A stretch of 64,000 nt of DNA from an uncultured Collinsella sp. (GCA_900548815.1 URLR01000002.1:48702-112701); one strand, 5' to 3'. Shown: positions 26,568 to 36,850, counted from the stretch's first letter. The notes: a model not told the origin generated them from the sequence alone. Translations and numbers: made by a program.

Positions 26568-27845
26568 CTAATCGAGTCCGGAGAACGAAGGATATGCGCT
26601 CTCGCCGTGCTGACTCGCATCCAGGCCCAGCGCCTCGTCGGCCTCATCCACACGCAGGCTGCCGTGGAACAGTGCCTTGACCACCGCGGCGATCACCAAG
26701 TCGAGCACCAGCACGATAGCGACCGTCACCACAATGCCCAAAATCTGCGAGATGAGCAGCGAAACGTCGCCCGTGTAGAACAGGCCACCCTTACCGGTCC
26801 ACGAGAGCTCCGGCACACAGAACAGGCCCGTGAGTACGCCGCCCAGGATGCCGCCGATGCCGTGGCAACCAAACGCGTCGAGCGCATCGTCGTAGCCGAA
26901 CTTGGTCTTAAGATGGCTGATGGCCAGGTAGCAGACGGGCGATACGATCAGGCCCATGACCAGCGCCGCCCACGGCTCGACAAAGCCTGCGCCGGGCGTG
27001 ACCACCACAAGGCCCGCAACCAGACCGGTACTGGCACCCACCAGCGTGGGGCGGCCGGTGTGCACGCGCTCGACGGCAAGCCACGAGACCATGCCCGCCG
27101 CGCTGGCCGTCACGGTGTTGAGGATGGCAAGTGCCGCCACGGCGTCGGCCTTGAACTCGCTGCCGCCGTTAAAGCCAAACCAGCCAAACCAAAGCAAGCC
27201 GGCGCCCAGCGCCACAAACGGCACGTTATGCGGGCGATAGCTCACCATGCCAAAACCGCGACGACGGCCGAGCATCAAGCAAAGAATCAGACCCGTCAGA
27301 CCGGACGAGATGTGCACCACGTCGCCGCCGGCAAAGTCGAGTGCGCCGATGATGTCGCCGATAAAGGAGCCCTCGCCGCCCCAAACCATGTGAGCAAGCG
27401 GCGCATAGACCACGAGCAGCCAAATGCCCAGGAAGGCCGCCATGGCACCAAACTTAACGCGGCCGGCCAGGCTGCCCGTGACGATAGCGGCGGTGATCAT
27501 GGCAAACGCCATCTGGAAAGCGATATTGATAATCTGAGGGTAGACGGCACCGTCCGCGGCATTGCCCTCAGCCGCCTGCAGCACCTGGTTGAGCACCGGC
27601 AAGCACAGCAGCTGGTCAAGGCCTCCAATAAACGGGCTGGAACCGTCGCCGCCGTAGGCCAGCGACCAGCCGACAACAATCCACAGCACACCGACCAGGC
27701 CAATGGCGCCAAAACACATGAGCATGGTGTTGATGACATTTTTGCGCCTAGACAGACCGCCATAGAAAAACGCCAGACCCGGTGTCATTAAAAACACGAG
27801 CATGGTGCAGATGAGCATAAACGTTGTCGATCCCGTATCGTTCAT
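26568..27845 (-). CDS. amtB: Ammonium transporter
   Basis: The start at ATG 27843-27845, with AGGGGGAG upstream, gives 425 residues and 11 or so membrane helices. MTPGLAFFYGGLSRRKNVIN is the near-invariant N-terminal Amt motif. The twin pore histidines are present in VVHISSGLTGLIL and FGCHGIGGILGGVLTGLF. It conducts NH3/NH4+. It is paired with glnB 200 bases downstream, so expression is presumably nitrogen-controlled, though no recognised binding site is seen. A small dyad CTGGTGTAGACCAG lies upstream at 27903-27916. Confidence 0.95.
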   Translation of the reverse strand: MNDTGSTTFMLICTMLVFLMTPGLAFFYGGLSRRKNVINTMLMCFGAIGLVGVLWIVVGWSLAYGGDGSSPFIGGLDQLLCLPVLNQVLQAAEGNAADGAVYPQIINIAFQMAFAMITAAIVTGSLAGRVKFGAMAAFLGIWLLVVYAPLAHMVWGGEGSFIGDIIGALDFAGGDVVHISSGLTGLILCLMLGRRRGFGMVSYRPHNVPFVALGAGLLWFGWFGFNGGSEFKADAVAALAILNTVTASAAGMVSWLAVERVHTGRPTLVGASTGLVAGLVVVTPGAGFVEPWAALVMGLIVSPVCYLAISHLKTKFGYDDALDAFGCHGIGGILGGVLTGLFCVPELSWTGKGGLFYTGDVSLLISQILGIVVTVAIVLVLDLVIAAVVKALFHGSLRVDEADEALGLDASQHGESAYPSFSGLD

Positions 27846-28043
27846 TCGCTCCCCCTTATTCGCATGAACGTTGTCGGCGCCCATAATGCGGCCGAGGGGA
27901 AACTGGTGTAGACCAGATACGGCGTTGTTAAACGCTGCGTTGTCGAATGGAAACGGTGCCGCAATCTTGGAAACGGCGCGGCAACGGGCGCGAAACGAAC
28001 GGGAAATACGCGAGCAAGGAAGCCGTGAGCGCGCCCGTCCCGG

Positions 28044-29063
28044 CTAGCGGCGGAACAGCTCGCGGGCTCGGTCGCGGAGGTCGGTAGCTCTGATGACGCC
28101 CTCGTAGCGGTTGATGCGCAAGCGCGGGAAGGCATTGAAGAAGCGCAGGTCGCGGCGGCTGAGCGACACGCTCGGCACCGGACGGCTCATGCGCTTGCCG
28201 GCAAGGCGGCGACTGAGAGACGGACGCGGCATGTTCGGCGCGGCATCGGCCGCACGGCGGGCGGCAAGCGCCAGGCCGCGAGCACCATCCGCGATAAACG
28301 TCGGCATCGAAGCCTTCTCGCGCAGGGCATCGAGCGTCGCGTCGCCCAGCTCGGCCAGCCACGCGTTAACGGCACGGCTACGGATGTGCGTCTGTGCCAC
28401 CGAGTCAATCGTAGAATCGGGAATACGTTCGAGCATTGAGTCCGAGGCATCGGCAAGCGACTCATTGATGCGGTCGGCAAGGTCGGCCCGGACGCGCTCC
28501 AGCTGATCAGACAGACGCCGCCAGCTCGCCAACGAGCATACCGCGTCGACCATCATCGCGACCGCGACGATAAAGGCGGACAGCCGCACAATCAGCACCG
28601 GCAGATGACCAAGCAGCCCCAGCAATGCCGGCTCCACCACGCGGCAAATACACAACGCGCCCAAGCCAAACGCGCAAGCCCAGTACAGACAGATACGTCC
28701 GTGCAAGTTAAACGGCAGGTGTGAGTAATCCCAAAAGCGTGCGCCCGTTGTCTTTTCCAACAGCACGCCCACGCTGTACTCAATCACGCTACATACGAGC
28801 GCTGCGGCGACAAACTGGCTCGACGCATCCGGAATCCCGCGCAACAGCAGCCAGCAGGCAATGCCGCCCGCGCCATAGATAGGGCAGCACGGCCCCAGCA
28901 AAAAGCCGCTGTTGGCAAAGCGTCCGTGGTTGAGCATGGCGCATACCGTCGACTCCCATGCCCAACCGCAAAACCCGTAAAAGGCAAACGAGAGCACCAG
29001 TGCCGCGAGCGGGCAGGCGGCAAGCGTCGCGCCGCCAAACGCCATATCAATCGCGGTCCCCAC
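28044..29063 (-). CDS. CmpB-like putative ABC-transporter type IV membrane protein
   Basis: The first 190 or so residues form about five helices with the PF06541-type signature: GFCGWAWESTVCAML, GFLLGPCCPIYGAGG and FWDYSHLPFNLHGRICLYWA. The last 140 are cytoplasmic, helical and basic (many Arg). The start is GTG 29061-29063 with AGGAGAGGG; the gene begins three bases after the HD-domain gene ends, so they form an operon. The family is common in Firmicutes and Coriobacteria and its transport role is unproven. Confidence 0.8.
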   Translation of the reverse strand: MGTAIDMAFGGATLAACPLAALVLSFAFYGFCGWAWESTVCAMLNHGRFANSGFLLGPCCPIYGAGGIACWLLLRGIPDASSQFVAAALVCSVIEYSVGVLLEKTTGARFWDYSHLPFNLHGRICLYWACAFGLGALCICRVVEPALLGLLGHLPVLIVRLSAFIVAVAMMVDAVCSLASWRRLSDQLERVRADLADRINESLADASDSMLERIPDSTIDSVAQTHIRSRAVNAWLAELGDATLDALREKASMPTFIADGARGLALAARRAADAAPNMPRPSLSRRLAGKRMSRPVPSVSLSRRDLRFFNAFPRLRINRYEGVIRATDLRDRARELFRR

Positions 29064-29066
29064 CGT

Positions 29067-29603
29067 CTACCCTCTCCTCTTTTCGCTCAATTCGCTGCTC
29101 ACGCCATCGTCCGCCTCGTCCTTGCGCGGCAGACGGCCGGCGACCGTCTCGCGCAGCGCGCACCATTTATCTGCCAGGCACACAATCCATGCCTCACGAC
29201 ACGTCGGCGGCACCGGCACCAGTGGAAACATATGCCGCACGATAATATTCCGCTCGCGCGACGTCAGCTCAAAATCTTCCTCCGCACGCGCCAGGGCAAA
29301 GAACGGATGCCGAAACCCGTGCAGCCGATGGCTCGGATCGGGGTCGTGCCAATCGTAGAGAAAGTAGTCGTGTAACAGGGCTCCGCGCAGCAGCGAGGCA
29401 CGGTCGACCGAGACACCAACGCGACCCAGGCGCTCGGCAAAGGACAGACTTGCCCGCGCCACCGAGGTCACATGCGTATACACCGTCACGTCGCCATGCT
29501 GGATAAACTCGTGCGTCAGGTCCAAGCGGCCCGCCTGGGCCAGCTGACGGGCGGCATCGTCGACCTCGCGCGCGATTTTCTCGGCACGAACGGCATCGGA
29601 CAT
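29067..29603 (-). CDS. HD domain phosphohydrolase
   Basis: The start at ATG 29601-29603, eight bases after GGAGG, gives 178 residues. The HD pattern appears as RGALLHDYFLYDWHD (HD pair), HGFRHP and later RNIIVRHMFPL. Such small HD proteins hydrolyse nucleotides or phosphate esters with a metal; the exact substrate is unknown. It is followed within three bases by the CmpB-like gene. Confidence 0.82.
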   Translation of the reverse strand: MSDAVRAEKIAREVDDAARQLAQAGRLDLTHEFIQHGDVTVYTHVTSVARASLSFAERLGRVGVSVDRASLLRGALLHDYFLYDWHDPDPSHRLHGFRHPFFALARAEEDFELTSRERNIIVRHMFPLVPVPPTCREAWIVCLADKWCALRETVAGRLPRKDEADDGVSSELSEKRRG

Positions 29604-29831
29604 GCTGCCTCCTTCCAGCGGCTCACGGCGGCAAGCCACGGCCTGTGCACAATCGATAAAAACATCATGGAACACATCAGTATGGCATCGGACAAAACGT
29701 TTTGCCCCGCCAGTTGGCGAATTACCGCGCCGCCGTCACATATCAAACGCCAAAATGTGCGAGACTGTCTTGTGCAATTGTGCCGGCCGAGGGAGCGCCG
29801 GCACTCGATTCGCATGGAGTAACCCACAACG

Positions 29832-31613
29832 ATGCTGCTTACGCAAACGACAACGCCCGAGGACGTCAAGGCTCTCGACCACGCCGAGCTTCCGCTGCTC
29901 TGCGGCGAGATCCGTCAGGCAATCCTCGAAAGCTCCGCCGCCGTCGGCGGGCACGTTGCCCCCAACCTGGGCGTCGTTGAGCTTACGGTCGCGCTCCATC
30001 GCGTGTTTAACTCCCCCATCGACAAGATTGTCTTCGACGTTTCGCACCAGACCTACGCCCACAAGGCGCTGACGGGGCGCGCGTACACTTATATTGATCC
30101 GGCACGCTACGGCGAGGCCTCTGGCTTTGCCAATCCCGACGAGTCCGAGCACGACCTGTTCGCCATGGGCCATACCTCCACGTCGGTGAGCCTGGGCTGC
30201 GGCCTTGCCCACGCGCGCGACCTGGCGGGCGACACGTATAACGTCATCACCATCATTGGCGACGGCTCGCTTTCGGGCGGCCTGGCGTTTGAGGGCTTCA
30301 ACAATGCCGCCGATCTCGACAGCAACCTGATCATCATCGTCAACGATAACGACCAGTCCATTGCCGAGAACCATGGCGGCCTGTATCGCAATCTGGCCGA
30401 GCTGCGCGCCAGCAACGGCGCCTGCGAGCGCAACATTTTCCGCGCGATGGGGCTTGACTACCGCTATCTGAACGCCGGTAACGATGTGTTGGCCCTCGTC
30501 GACGCGCTGCAGGAACTGCGCAATATCGATCATCCCATCGTGCTGCACGTCTCGACCGCCAAGGGCAAGGGCTTTGAGCCGGCCCAGAGCGACCCCGAAC
30601 GCTGGCACCACGTGGGTCCGTTTGACATGGCGACTGGGCACAAGCTTTGCCCGGGCCATCCGAGCGAGCCCGCGCCGCGCACCTATGCCGACATTACGGG
30701 CGAGGCGCTCAGCGCCGCCATCGAGCACGATCCGCAGGTCGTGGGCATCACGGCCGCCACGCCCTACATCATGGGCTTTACACCCGAGCTTCGCGCTGCC
30801 GCCGGCAAACAGTTCGTCGATGTGGGCATTGCCGAGGAGCACGCTGTGACCTTTGCCACCGCGCTTGCACGCTCGGGCGCCAAGCCAGTCTTTGGTGTGT
30901 ACGGCACGTTTTTGCAGCGCGCCTACGACGAACTGTGGCACGACCTGTGCCTCAACGACGCCCCGGCAACCATCCTGGTGTTTGGCGCGTCGATCTTTGG
31001 CACCACATCCGAGACGCACCTCTCGTTCTTCGATATTTCCATGCTGGGCGCTCTTCCCAACATGCACTACTTGGCGCCGGCCTGCATGGAGGAATATCTG
31101 TCCATGCTGAGCTGGTCGCTCGACCACCGCGAGCATCCCGTGGCGATCCGCGTACCGGGCATCGGCCTGGTAAGCCGCCCCGATCTGGCGCCCACCGAGG
31201 GCACCGATTATGGCATCGTGCGCTACGACGTCGTGCGTCAGGGCCGCAACGTTGCCGTGCTCGCGCTTGGCGATTTCTTTGAGCTGGGCGAGCGCGTGGC
31301 AAACCGCTTGGCTGCCGAGTACGGTATCGAGGCCACGCTCGTCAACCCGCGCTTTGCAACCGAGCTCGACCACGAGTTCCTCGACAGCCTTGCCGCCAAG
31401 CATCGCGTTGTCGTCACCCTCGAGGACGGCATCTTGGACGGCGGCTGGGGCGAGCGCGTGGCGTGCTACTTGGCCTGCACACCAGTGCGCACGCGCACCT
31501 TCGGCATTGCCAAGGGCTTCCCCGACCGCTACGACCCCAACGAGCTGCTCGCTCAGAACGGCATGACGGTCGAGAACATGGCCGCCGAAGCCGCGAGACT
31601 ACTCAACGTGTAA
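29832..31613 (+). CDS. dxs: 1-deoxy-D-xylulose-5-phosphate synthase (short form)
   Basis: This thiamine-diphosphate enzyme condenses pyruvate and glyceraldehyde 3-phosphate for isoprenoid and thiamine precursors. Visible features are GGHVAPNLGVVELTVALH, FDVSHQTYAHKALTGR (usually DVGHQ), GHTSTSVSLGCGLA, IGDGSLSGGLAFE with the downstream VNDNDQS (ThDP motif), and VDVGIAEEHAVTFATALA in the pyrimidine domain. At 593 residues it is about 30-40 shorter than E. coli Dxs and belongs to the shorter DXS-like group, so a paralogous activity is possible. Upstream GGAG is distant (14 bases). The gene ends in a strong terminator. Confidence 0.85.
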   Translation: MLLTQTTTPEDVKALDHAELPLLCGEIRQAILESSAAVGGHVAPNLGVVELTVALHRVFNSPIDKIVFDVSHQTYAHKALTGRAYTYIDPARYGEASGFANPDESEHDLFAMGHTSTSVSLGCGLAHARDLAGDTYNVITIIGDGSLSGGLAFEGFNNAADLDSNLIIIVNDNDQSIAENHGGLYRNLAELRASNGACERNIFRAMGLDYRYLNAGNDVLALVDALQELRNIDHPIVLHVSTAKGKGFEPAQSDPERWHHVGPFDMATGHKLCPGHPSEPAPRTYADITGEALSAAIEHDPQVVGITAATPYIMGFTPELRAAAGKQFVDVGIAEEHAVTFATALARSGAKPVFGVYGTFLQRAYDELWHDLCLNDAPATILVFGASIFGTTSETHLSFFDISMLGALPNMHYLAPACMEEYLSMLSWSLDHREHPVAIRVPGIGLVSRPDLAPTEGTDYGIVRYDVVRQGRNVAVLALGDFFELGERVANRLAAEYGIEATLVNPRFATELDHEFLDSLAAKHRVVVTLEDGILDGGWGERVACYLACTPVRTRTFGIAKGFPDRYDPNELLAQNGMTVENMAAEAARLLNV

Positions 31614-31616
31614 GAA

Positions 31617-31656
31617 AACCTCCGCAAGGGAAGCACCCCTGCGGAGGTTTTTATTT
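31617..31656 (+). terminator. Terminator of dxs
   Basis: A perfect 10-bp stem AACCTCCGCA/TGCGGAGGTT is followed by TTTATTTT, directly after the stop codon. Confidence 0.92.
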
Positions 31657-31670
31657 TCGCGACGCGATTA

Positions 31671-31887
31671 TCTCAATCTGTAACATCTAGGGCCCGAATT
31701 TCCGTCTAACTGTTACAGATCTAGATAAGACGTCGTAGTCCCAGACCTTTGTCTCAATCTGTAACAGATAGGGACCTTTTGACCGTCCAGATGTTACAGA
31801 TTGAGACATTCAAATCCCCCTAAGGAGAAAATCTCAATCTGTAACAGTTACTCGGCAAAAATGGCTGCAGATGTTACAGATTGAGAC
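31671..31887. repeat. Three-unit array of ~57-bp palindromes, 80-bp period
   Basis: The arm TCTCAATCTGTAACA begins at 31671, 31752 and 31832. Each is followed by about 25 bases and then its complement TGTTACAGATTGAGA (units 2 and 3 exact; unit 1 diverges after TGTTACAGAT). The loops are related but different (for example AGGGACCTTTTGACCGTC in unit 2). No gene overlaps. The array fills most of the 289-base gap between dxs and the alcohol dehydrogenase gene. Confidence 0.85.
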
Positions 31888-31902
31888 AAAGCAGCAAGGC
31901 AA

Positions 31903-33105
31903 TTATCGATAGCTTAGCTTGAGAATTTCGACGACGTCGGGGTCGGTCAGCGTCACGGGGTCGTGGCTGAACAGGACGCCGTTGGTCGTCAGAGCGTTGT
32001 GCGCGATGGCCGGCAGCTCTTCGACCGTAATCCCCCACTCACTCATGGCGAGGTCGGCCACATGGCAAGCCTCCATCAGGCGCATGAGCTCAACTACAAA
32101 ATCGTGCGGATCGCTGGCAGTAGCATTGCCCATCAGGCGCGCCATGTCGATATAGCGCTCGGGTGCGGCACCGTGATCGATCATCCACGTGTGATAGGCG
32201 CGGGCGATCATAATGAGCCCGGCGCCGTGCGGCAGGTCGTGATGATGCGCGCTCATGCCATGTTCAAGGCCATGCGAGCCCGTGGTGCCCGAGGCATCCA
32301 TGGCATAACCGCCGAGCGTGTTGGCAAACGCAAGGCTCGAGCGCGCCTCCAAGTCATCGCCATTATTGACGCACGTAGGCAGCGCCGTGGCAGCACGCCG
32401 GATGCCTTCGCGACAAACCATGTCACCCATGGGCGTATTGGTATTTGAGATGTAGCACTCAACGCAATGGAACAGGGTGTCGAATCCCTGATAGGCGGTC
32501 AGACGCGCCGGGACGCTCACCATAAGCTCGGGATCAACGATCGAAAGCACCGGGAACAGGCGCGGATCGCCCAGACGAAGCTTCTCGTCATTGTCCTCGC
32601 AGGACAGGACACCGCCCGCATCGACCTCGGAGCCGGTACCCGCCGTGGTGGTCACGCAAACAAGCGGCAGCGGATCGTTGGGGATGGGCAGGCCGAGCGC
32701 AGTGCCGCCATTCACAAAGTCCCAGATGTCACCGGGGCATTCGTTGCCCTCGGCATCGGTATGCGGGTTGGCCGCCACAGCGCAGATGCCCTTGCTGCCG
32801 TCCATGACCGAGCCGCCGCCAAGCGCCAGCACAAAGTCGCAGCCATGGGTACGCGCCATCCAGCCGCCCTTGTTGACCGTCTCGCGTAGCGGGTTGGGCT
32901 CAATACGGTCGAACAGCTCGTGCGCCACGCCGGCACGGTCGAGCTCTGCCTCCAAACGTCCCAGATATCCAAAGCGCTTGACCGAGTTGCCGCCGGTCGT
33001 AACGATGAGCGCTTTGGTACCAGGCAGCTTCTGCGCGCCCAGTTCGCCCAACTTGCCCGCGCCGAACAGCACCCTGGTCGGTGCGAAAAACGAATAACCG
33101 TTCAT
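31903..33105 (-). CDS. Iron-containing alcohol dehydrogenase
   Basis: This 400-residue group III (Fe2+ or Zn2+) dehydrogenase resembles NADPH-dependent butanol dehydrogenases. The nucleotide site is LALGGGSVMDGSKGI. Metal ligands are Asp and His in GFDTLFHCVE, His in GLEHGMSA and His in LPHGAGL. TTTAGTGSEVD is the conserved phosphate-region loop. Substrate (an alcohol or aldehyde from fermentation) is not fixed by sequence. It is transcribed alone. Confidence 0.9.
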   Translation of the reverse strand: MNGYSFFAPTRVLFGAGKLGELGAQKLPGTKALIVTTGGNSVKRFGYLGRLEAELDRAGVAHELFDRIEPNPLRETVNKGGWMARTHGCDFVLALGGGSVMDGSKGICAVAANPHTDAEGNECPGDIWDFVNGGTALGLPIPNDPLPLVCVTTTAGTGSEVDAGGVLSCEDNDEKLRLGDPRLFPVLSIVDPELMVSVPARLTAYQGFDTLFHCVECYISNTNTPMGDMVCREGIRRAATALPTCVNNGDDLEARSSLAFANTLGGYAMDASGTTGSHGLEHGMSAHHHDLPHGAGLIMIARAYHTWMIDHGAAPERYIDMARLMGNATASDPHDFVVELMRLMEACHVADLAMSEWGITVEELPAIAHNALTTNGVLFSHDPVTLTDPDVVEILKLSYR

Positions 33106-33207
33106 ACGCGATCTCCTTACTTATATATGCGTCGCGTTGCCGCCATTATAGCGACCGCTGCGAGCGATCATGCCGTCTGCAAAGCGCTATCTCAGCTGTA
33201 ATAACTG

Positions 33208-33260
33208 ACGTTTGCCCAGATAAAACCTGTCAAAATAAACCTGTCCCTTTTTGGTAGGTA
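33208..33260 (-). repeat. GGGACAGG hairpin repeat, copy 3
   Basis: This copy matches the consensus from the CCCAGATAAAACCTG tail through AAACCTGTCCCTTTTTGG. Two uncompensated changes in the stem (CTGTCAAAA against TTTTTGGTAGG) weaken the hairpin, so this copy is probably decaying. It lies in the shared upstream region of the alcohol dehydrogenase and the amino-acid importer. Confidence 0.8.
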
Positions 33261-33301
33261 GAATAACCCATAAAGTAAGTATGTTTCTGAGTTATTTCGT
33301 G

Positions 33302-33331
33302 TTGACCCGTCTGAGCGCAATAGGGTATAAC
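33302..33331 (+). promoter_or_regulatory. Sigma-70 type promoter of the amino-acid importer
   Basis: TTGACC (33302-33307), an 18-base spacer and TATAAC (33326-33331) lie about 45 bases before the start codon of the binding-protein gene. Confidence 0.6.
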
Positions 33332-33374
33332 TCTACTCAACCGCTAGGGATTTTATTGAGAAAGGTGTTCTCCC

Positions 33375-34370
33375 ATGAGCAAGAACCTCTCCCAGCAGGT
33401 CGTTCTCGACCGCCGCGGCTTCGTTGCCGCCACCTTCGCAACCGTCGCCGGCCTTGGTCTTGCCGGCTGCTCCGACACCAGCGCCGAGGCCGACAAGGGT
33501 TCCGCCGCCGGCTCCTCCAAGGGCTCCGAGGATACCGAGGCTTCCACCACGCTCGACGCTAAGGCATTCGACAAGCTCGTCGACAACGGCCCCAAGGCCG
33601 ATGACGATGCCATCGCCGCCAGCACCTGGGCTACGGCCGTCAAGGACGCCGGCGTCTTTAAGATCGGTGGCGTTCAGACCTCTACGCTCTTCTCCCTCCT
33701 CAACGAGAAAGACGGTCAGACCCGTGGCTTCGACGCCGGTATCGCACAGCTCCTGTCCAACTACATTCTGGGCGAGAACAAGGTCGAGATCACCCAGGTG
33801 ACCTCGGACACGCGCGAGTCCGTCCTGCAGAACGGCCAGGTCGACGCCGTCTTTGCCACCTACACCATCACTGACGAGCGCAAGAAGCTCGTCTCCTTTG
33901 CCGGTCCCTACTACTACACCCAGCAGGCTATCCTGGTGCTCGCCGATAACGACGACATCAAGAGCGTCGACGACCTAGCCGACAAGAACGTCGCCGTCCA
34001 GTCCGGCTCCAACGGCCCCGCCATCCTGGAGGAGTTCGCTCCCAAGGCCAGCCAGCAGGAGTTCAAGACCGACGAGGAAGCCCGCCAGGCACTCCAGCAG
34101 GGCCGCGTTGACGCCTACGTCATCGATAACAACATGCAGCAGAGCGCCCTGGTCCGCGAGCCCGGTAAATACAAGATCGCCGGCAAGCCCTTCGGCAGCA
34201 AGGAGCCCTATGGCATCGGTCTACCGCTCGATTCCGACGGCGTCGCCTTTGTCAACGACTTCCTTAAGAAGATCGAGGACGACGGCACCTGGACCGAGCT
34301 GTGGCAGATCTGCATCGGCGACCGTACGGGCGACACCAATGTTCCCGAGCTGCCCGAGATCGGCGCCTAG
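33375..34370 (+). CDS. Amino-acid ABC transporter substrate-binding lipoprotein
   Basis: This 331-residue protein has a signal with both a twin-arginine-like start (DRRGFVAATFAT) and a lipobox (GLGLAGC, Cys about residue 33), so it may be Tat-exported and lipid-anchored by Lgt. A Ser/Gly/Glu linker precedes a type 3 solute-binding fold (GFDAGIAQLLSNYI, DAVFATYTITDERKK, DKNVAVQSGSNGP). The pattern is that of glutamate/glutamine-type binding proteins. It is the first gene of an importer operon continuing to 37660, partly separated by the hairpin at 34459. Confidence 0.9.
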   Translation: MSKNLSQQVVLDRRGFVAATFATVAGLGLAGCSDTSAEADKGSAAGSSKGSEDTEASTTLDAKAFDKLVDNGPKADDDAIAASTWATAVKDAGVFKIGGVQTSTLFSLLNEKDGQTRGFDAGIAQLLSNYILGENKVEITQVTSDTRESVLQNGQVDAVFATYTITDERKKLVSFAGPYYYTQQAILVLADNDDIKSVDDLADKNVAVQSGSNGPAILEEFAPKASQQEFKTDEEARQALQQGRVDAYVIDNNMQQSALVREPGKYKIAGKPFGSKEPYGIGLPLDSDGVAFVNDFLKKIEDDGTWTELWQICIGDRTGDTNVPELPEIGA

Positions 34371-34458
34371 GCAGCGAGCCTAGTAACGGCCGCTGCGAAA
34401 CCATACGGAAACGCACGAGGTGCTTTATTGCGCTAAACTGTTTCCTCACTGAGTTGTC

Positions 34459-34490
34459 GGGGCTTCCGTACACACGGGAGCCCCTTTCCT
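34459..34490 (+). terminator. Intra-operon hairpin after the binding-protein gene
   Basis: GGGGCTTCCGT (34459-34469) pairs with ACGGGAGCCCC (34474-34484, one mismatch), followed by TTTCCTT. Such hairpins often keep binding-protein mRNA in excess over permease mRNA. Confidence 0.7.
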
Positions 34491-34508
34491 TATCGGCGGG
34501 AGGTCCGC

Positions 34509-35168
34509 ATGAGTCTCTCCGAACTCTGGTCGCTCTATGGCCAGAACTATATCGACGCGCTGCTAGCAACCTGGGGCATGACGCTTGAGTCGTTTGCCAT
34601 CGCCATGGTACTGGCCGTCGCCGTCACCGTGATGCGCGTGTCGCCGCTCAAGCCGCTGCGCGTCTTTGGCGACCTGTATGTCCAGGTCTTCCGTAACATC
34701 CCCGGCATCGCACTGCTCATCATCGTCGTCTATGCGCTGCCGCCGCTCAAGGTCGTCCTGCCCTACCGCACCTGCGTTATCGTCGCCACGGTCCTTTTGG
34801 GCTCGGCCTTTGGCTCCGAAAACTTTATGAGCGGCATCAACACCGTCGGCGTCGGCCAGGTGGAAGCCGCCCGCTCGCTGGGCATGAGCTTCAGCCGTAT
34901 CCTCGCCAAGATCGTGATTCCGCAGGCACTGCGCTCGAGCGTGCTGCCCATGACCAACCTCTTTATCGCCGTCATGCTCACCACCGCGCTCGGCAGCCAG
35001 GTGCCGCTTAAGCCGCAAGAGCTCACCGGCGTGGTGAGCTACATCAACACGCGCTCACTTGGCGGCGTCGCCGCGTTCTTTATCTCGGCGCTCGGCTACC
35101 TGGGCACGGCCTTTGTGGTGAGCCACATTGGCAACTATATCGATAAGAAGGTGAGGATCCTCCGATGA
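34509..35168 (+). CDS. Amino-acid ABC transporter permease (first)
   Basis: This 219-residue His/Glu/Gln/Arg-type permease has about five helices. The EAA loop that docks on the ATPase reads VEAARSLGMSFSRILAKIVIP. GGGAGG lies six bases before ATG. It overlaps the second permease by four bases (ATGA), showing translational coupling. The two permeases probably form the heterodimeric channel. Confidence 0.92.
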   Translation: MSLSELWSLYGQNYIDALLATWGMTLESFAIAMVLAVAVTVMRVSPLKPLRVFGDLYVQVFRNIPGIALLIIVVYALPPLKVVLPYRTCVIVATVLLGSAFGSENFMSGINTVGVGQVEAARSLGMSFSRILAKIVIPQALRSSVLPMTNLFIAVMLTTALGSQVPLKPQELTGVVSYINTRSLGGVAAFFISALGYLGTAFVVSHIGNYIDKKVRILR

Positions 35169-35998
35169 GCAAGCACTCCACCTCTGCGCTCACCATGCGC
35201 GATGCGCTCTACGAGGCTCCCGGCCCCAAGATGCGCGCCAAGATTCGCATCGGCACCGCCATCTCGCTTGTTGCCGTCGCCGCGCTCGTCGTCCTCGTGT
35301 TGCAGCGCTTTTATGTGACCGGCCAGCTTTCAGTCCACTATTGGTATTTCTTTACGCACCTCACTACCTGGAAGTTCTTGCTTGCCGGCTTTGAGGGCAC
35401 CGTCAAGGTCGCACTCACCGCTGGCGCCATCGCGCTGGTGCTGGGCTTAGCCCTTATGCTCGGCCGTACCAGCGACATTAAGCCGCTGCAGCTGGTCTGC
35501 CGCGTGCTCACCGATTTCTTCCGTGGCGTACCGAGCCTGCTGTTCATCTACTTCTTCTTTTTGGTGCTGCCCCAGTACAAGATCGCACTGCCGTCGTTTT
35601 GGATGCTCACGCTTCCCGTCGCGCTCGCCGCAGCTGGCGTACTCGCCGAGATCTTTCGCGCCGGCGTCAACGCCGTGCCGCGCGGCCAGGTCGAAGCCGC
35701 CCAGGCACTCGGTCTCTCCAAGGCTAAAATCACCTTTAAAATCGTGTTGCCGCAGGCGATTCGGTTTATCATTCCGTCGTTGATTTCGCAGCTCGTGGTC
35801 GTAGTCAAAGACACCACCGTGGCCTACGTGGTGAGCTACCCCGACCTCATGCAAAATGCCCGCGTGCTCATTACCAACTACGACGCACTCGTGTCGGTCT
35901 ACCTGGTTATCGCGGTCATCTACATCCTCATCAACGTCGCGATCAACAAGGCCGCTGTCTATGTTTCGCACAAGACCGGCGCGACCATCATCCGCTAG
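35165..35998 (+). CDS. Amino-acid ABC transporter permease (second)
   Basis: This 277-residue permease has a longer N-terminal cytoplasmic segment before the first helix. The EAA loop is VEAAQALGLSKAKITFKIVLP, and the DFFRGVPSLLFIYFF segment is typical of the GltK/GluD class. It overlaps the preceding gene by four bases and is followed 36 bases later by the ATPase gene. Confidence 0.92.
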   Translation: MSKHSTSALTMRDALYEAPGPKMRAKIRIGTAISLVAVAALVVLVLQRFYVTGQLSVHYWYFFTHLTTWKFLLAGFEGTVKVALTAGAIALVLGLALMLGRTSDIKPLQLVCRVLTDFFRGVPSLLFIYFFFLVLPQYKIALPSFWMLTLPVALAAAGVLAEIFRAGVNAVPRGQVEAAQALGLSKAKITFKIVLPQAIRFIIPSLISQLVVVVKDTTVAYVVSYPDLMQNARVLITNYDALVSVYLVIAVIYILINVAINKAAVYVSHKTGATIIR

Positions 35999-36034
35999 CG
36001 CTTTACCATTTCGAATCATAAGGAGCCGAGCACC

Positions 36035-36799
<765 letters not shown>

Positions 36800-36850
36800 C
36801 CAGACCGCCCACCCGTCCGCCATGCCCATCCAAACTCGAAAGTTACACCT

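Noticed and set aside
29736..31403. 555-codon frame opposite dxs
   Set aside because: Antisense of a well-conserved enzyme, with no recognisable motif.
31671..31887. CRISPR array
   Set aside because: Only three units, each palindromic with similar rather than unique interiors, and no cas genes nearby.
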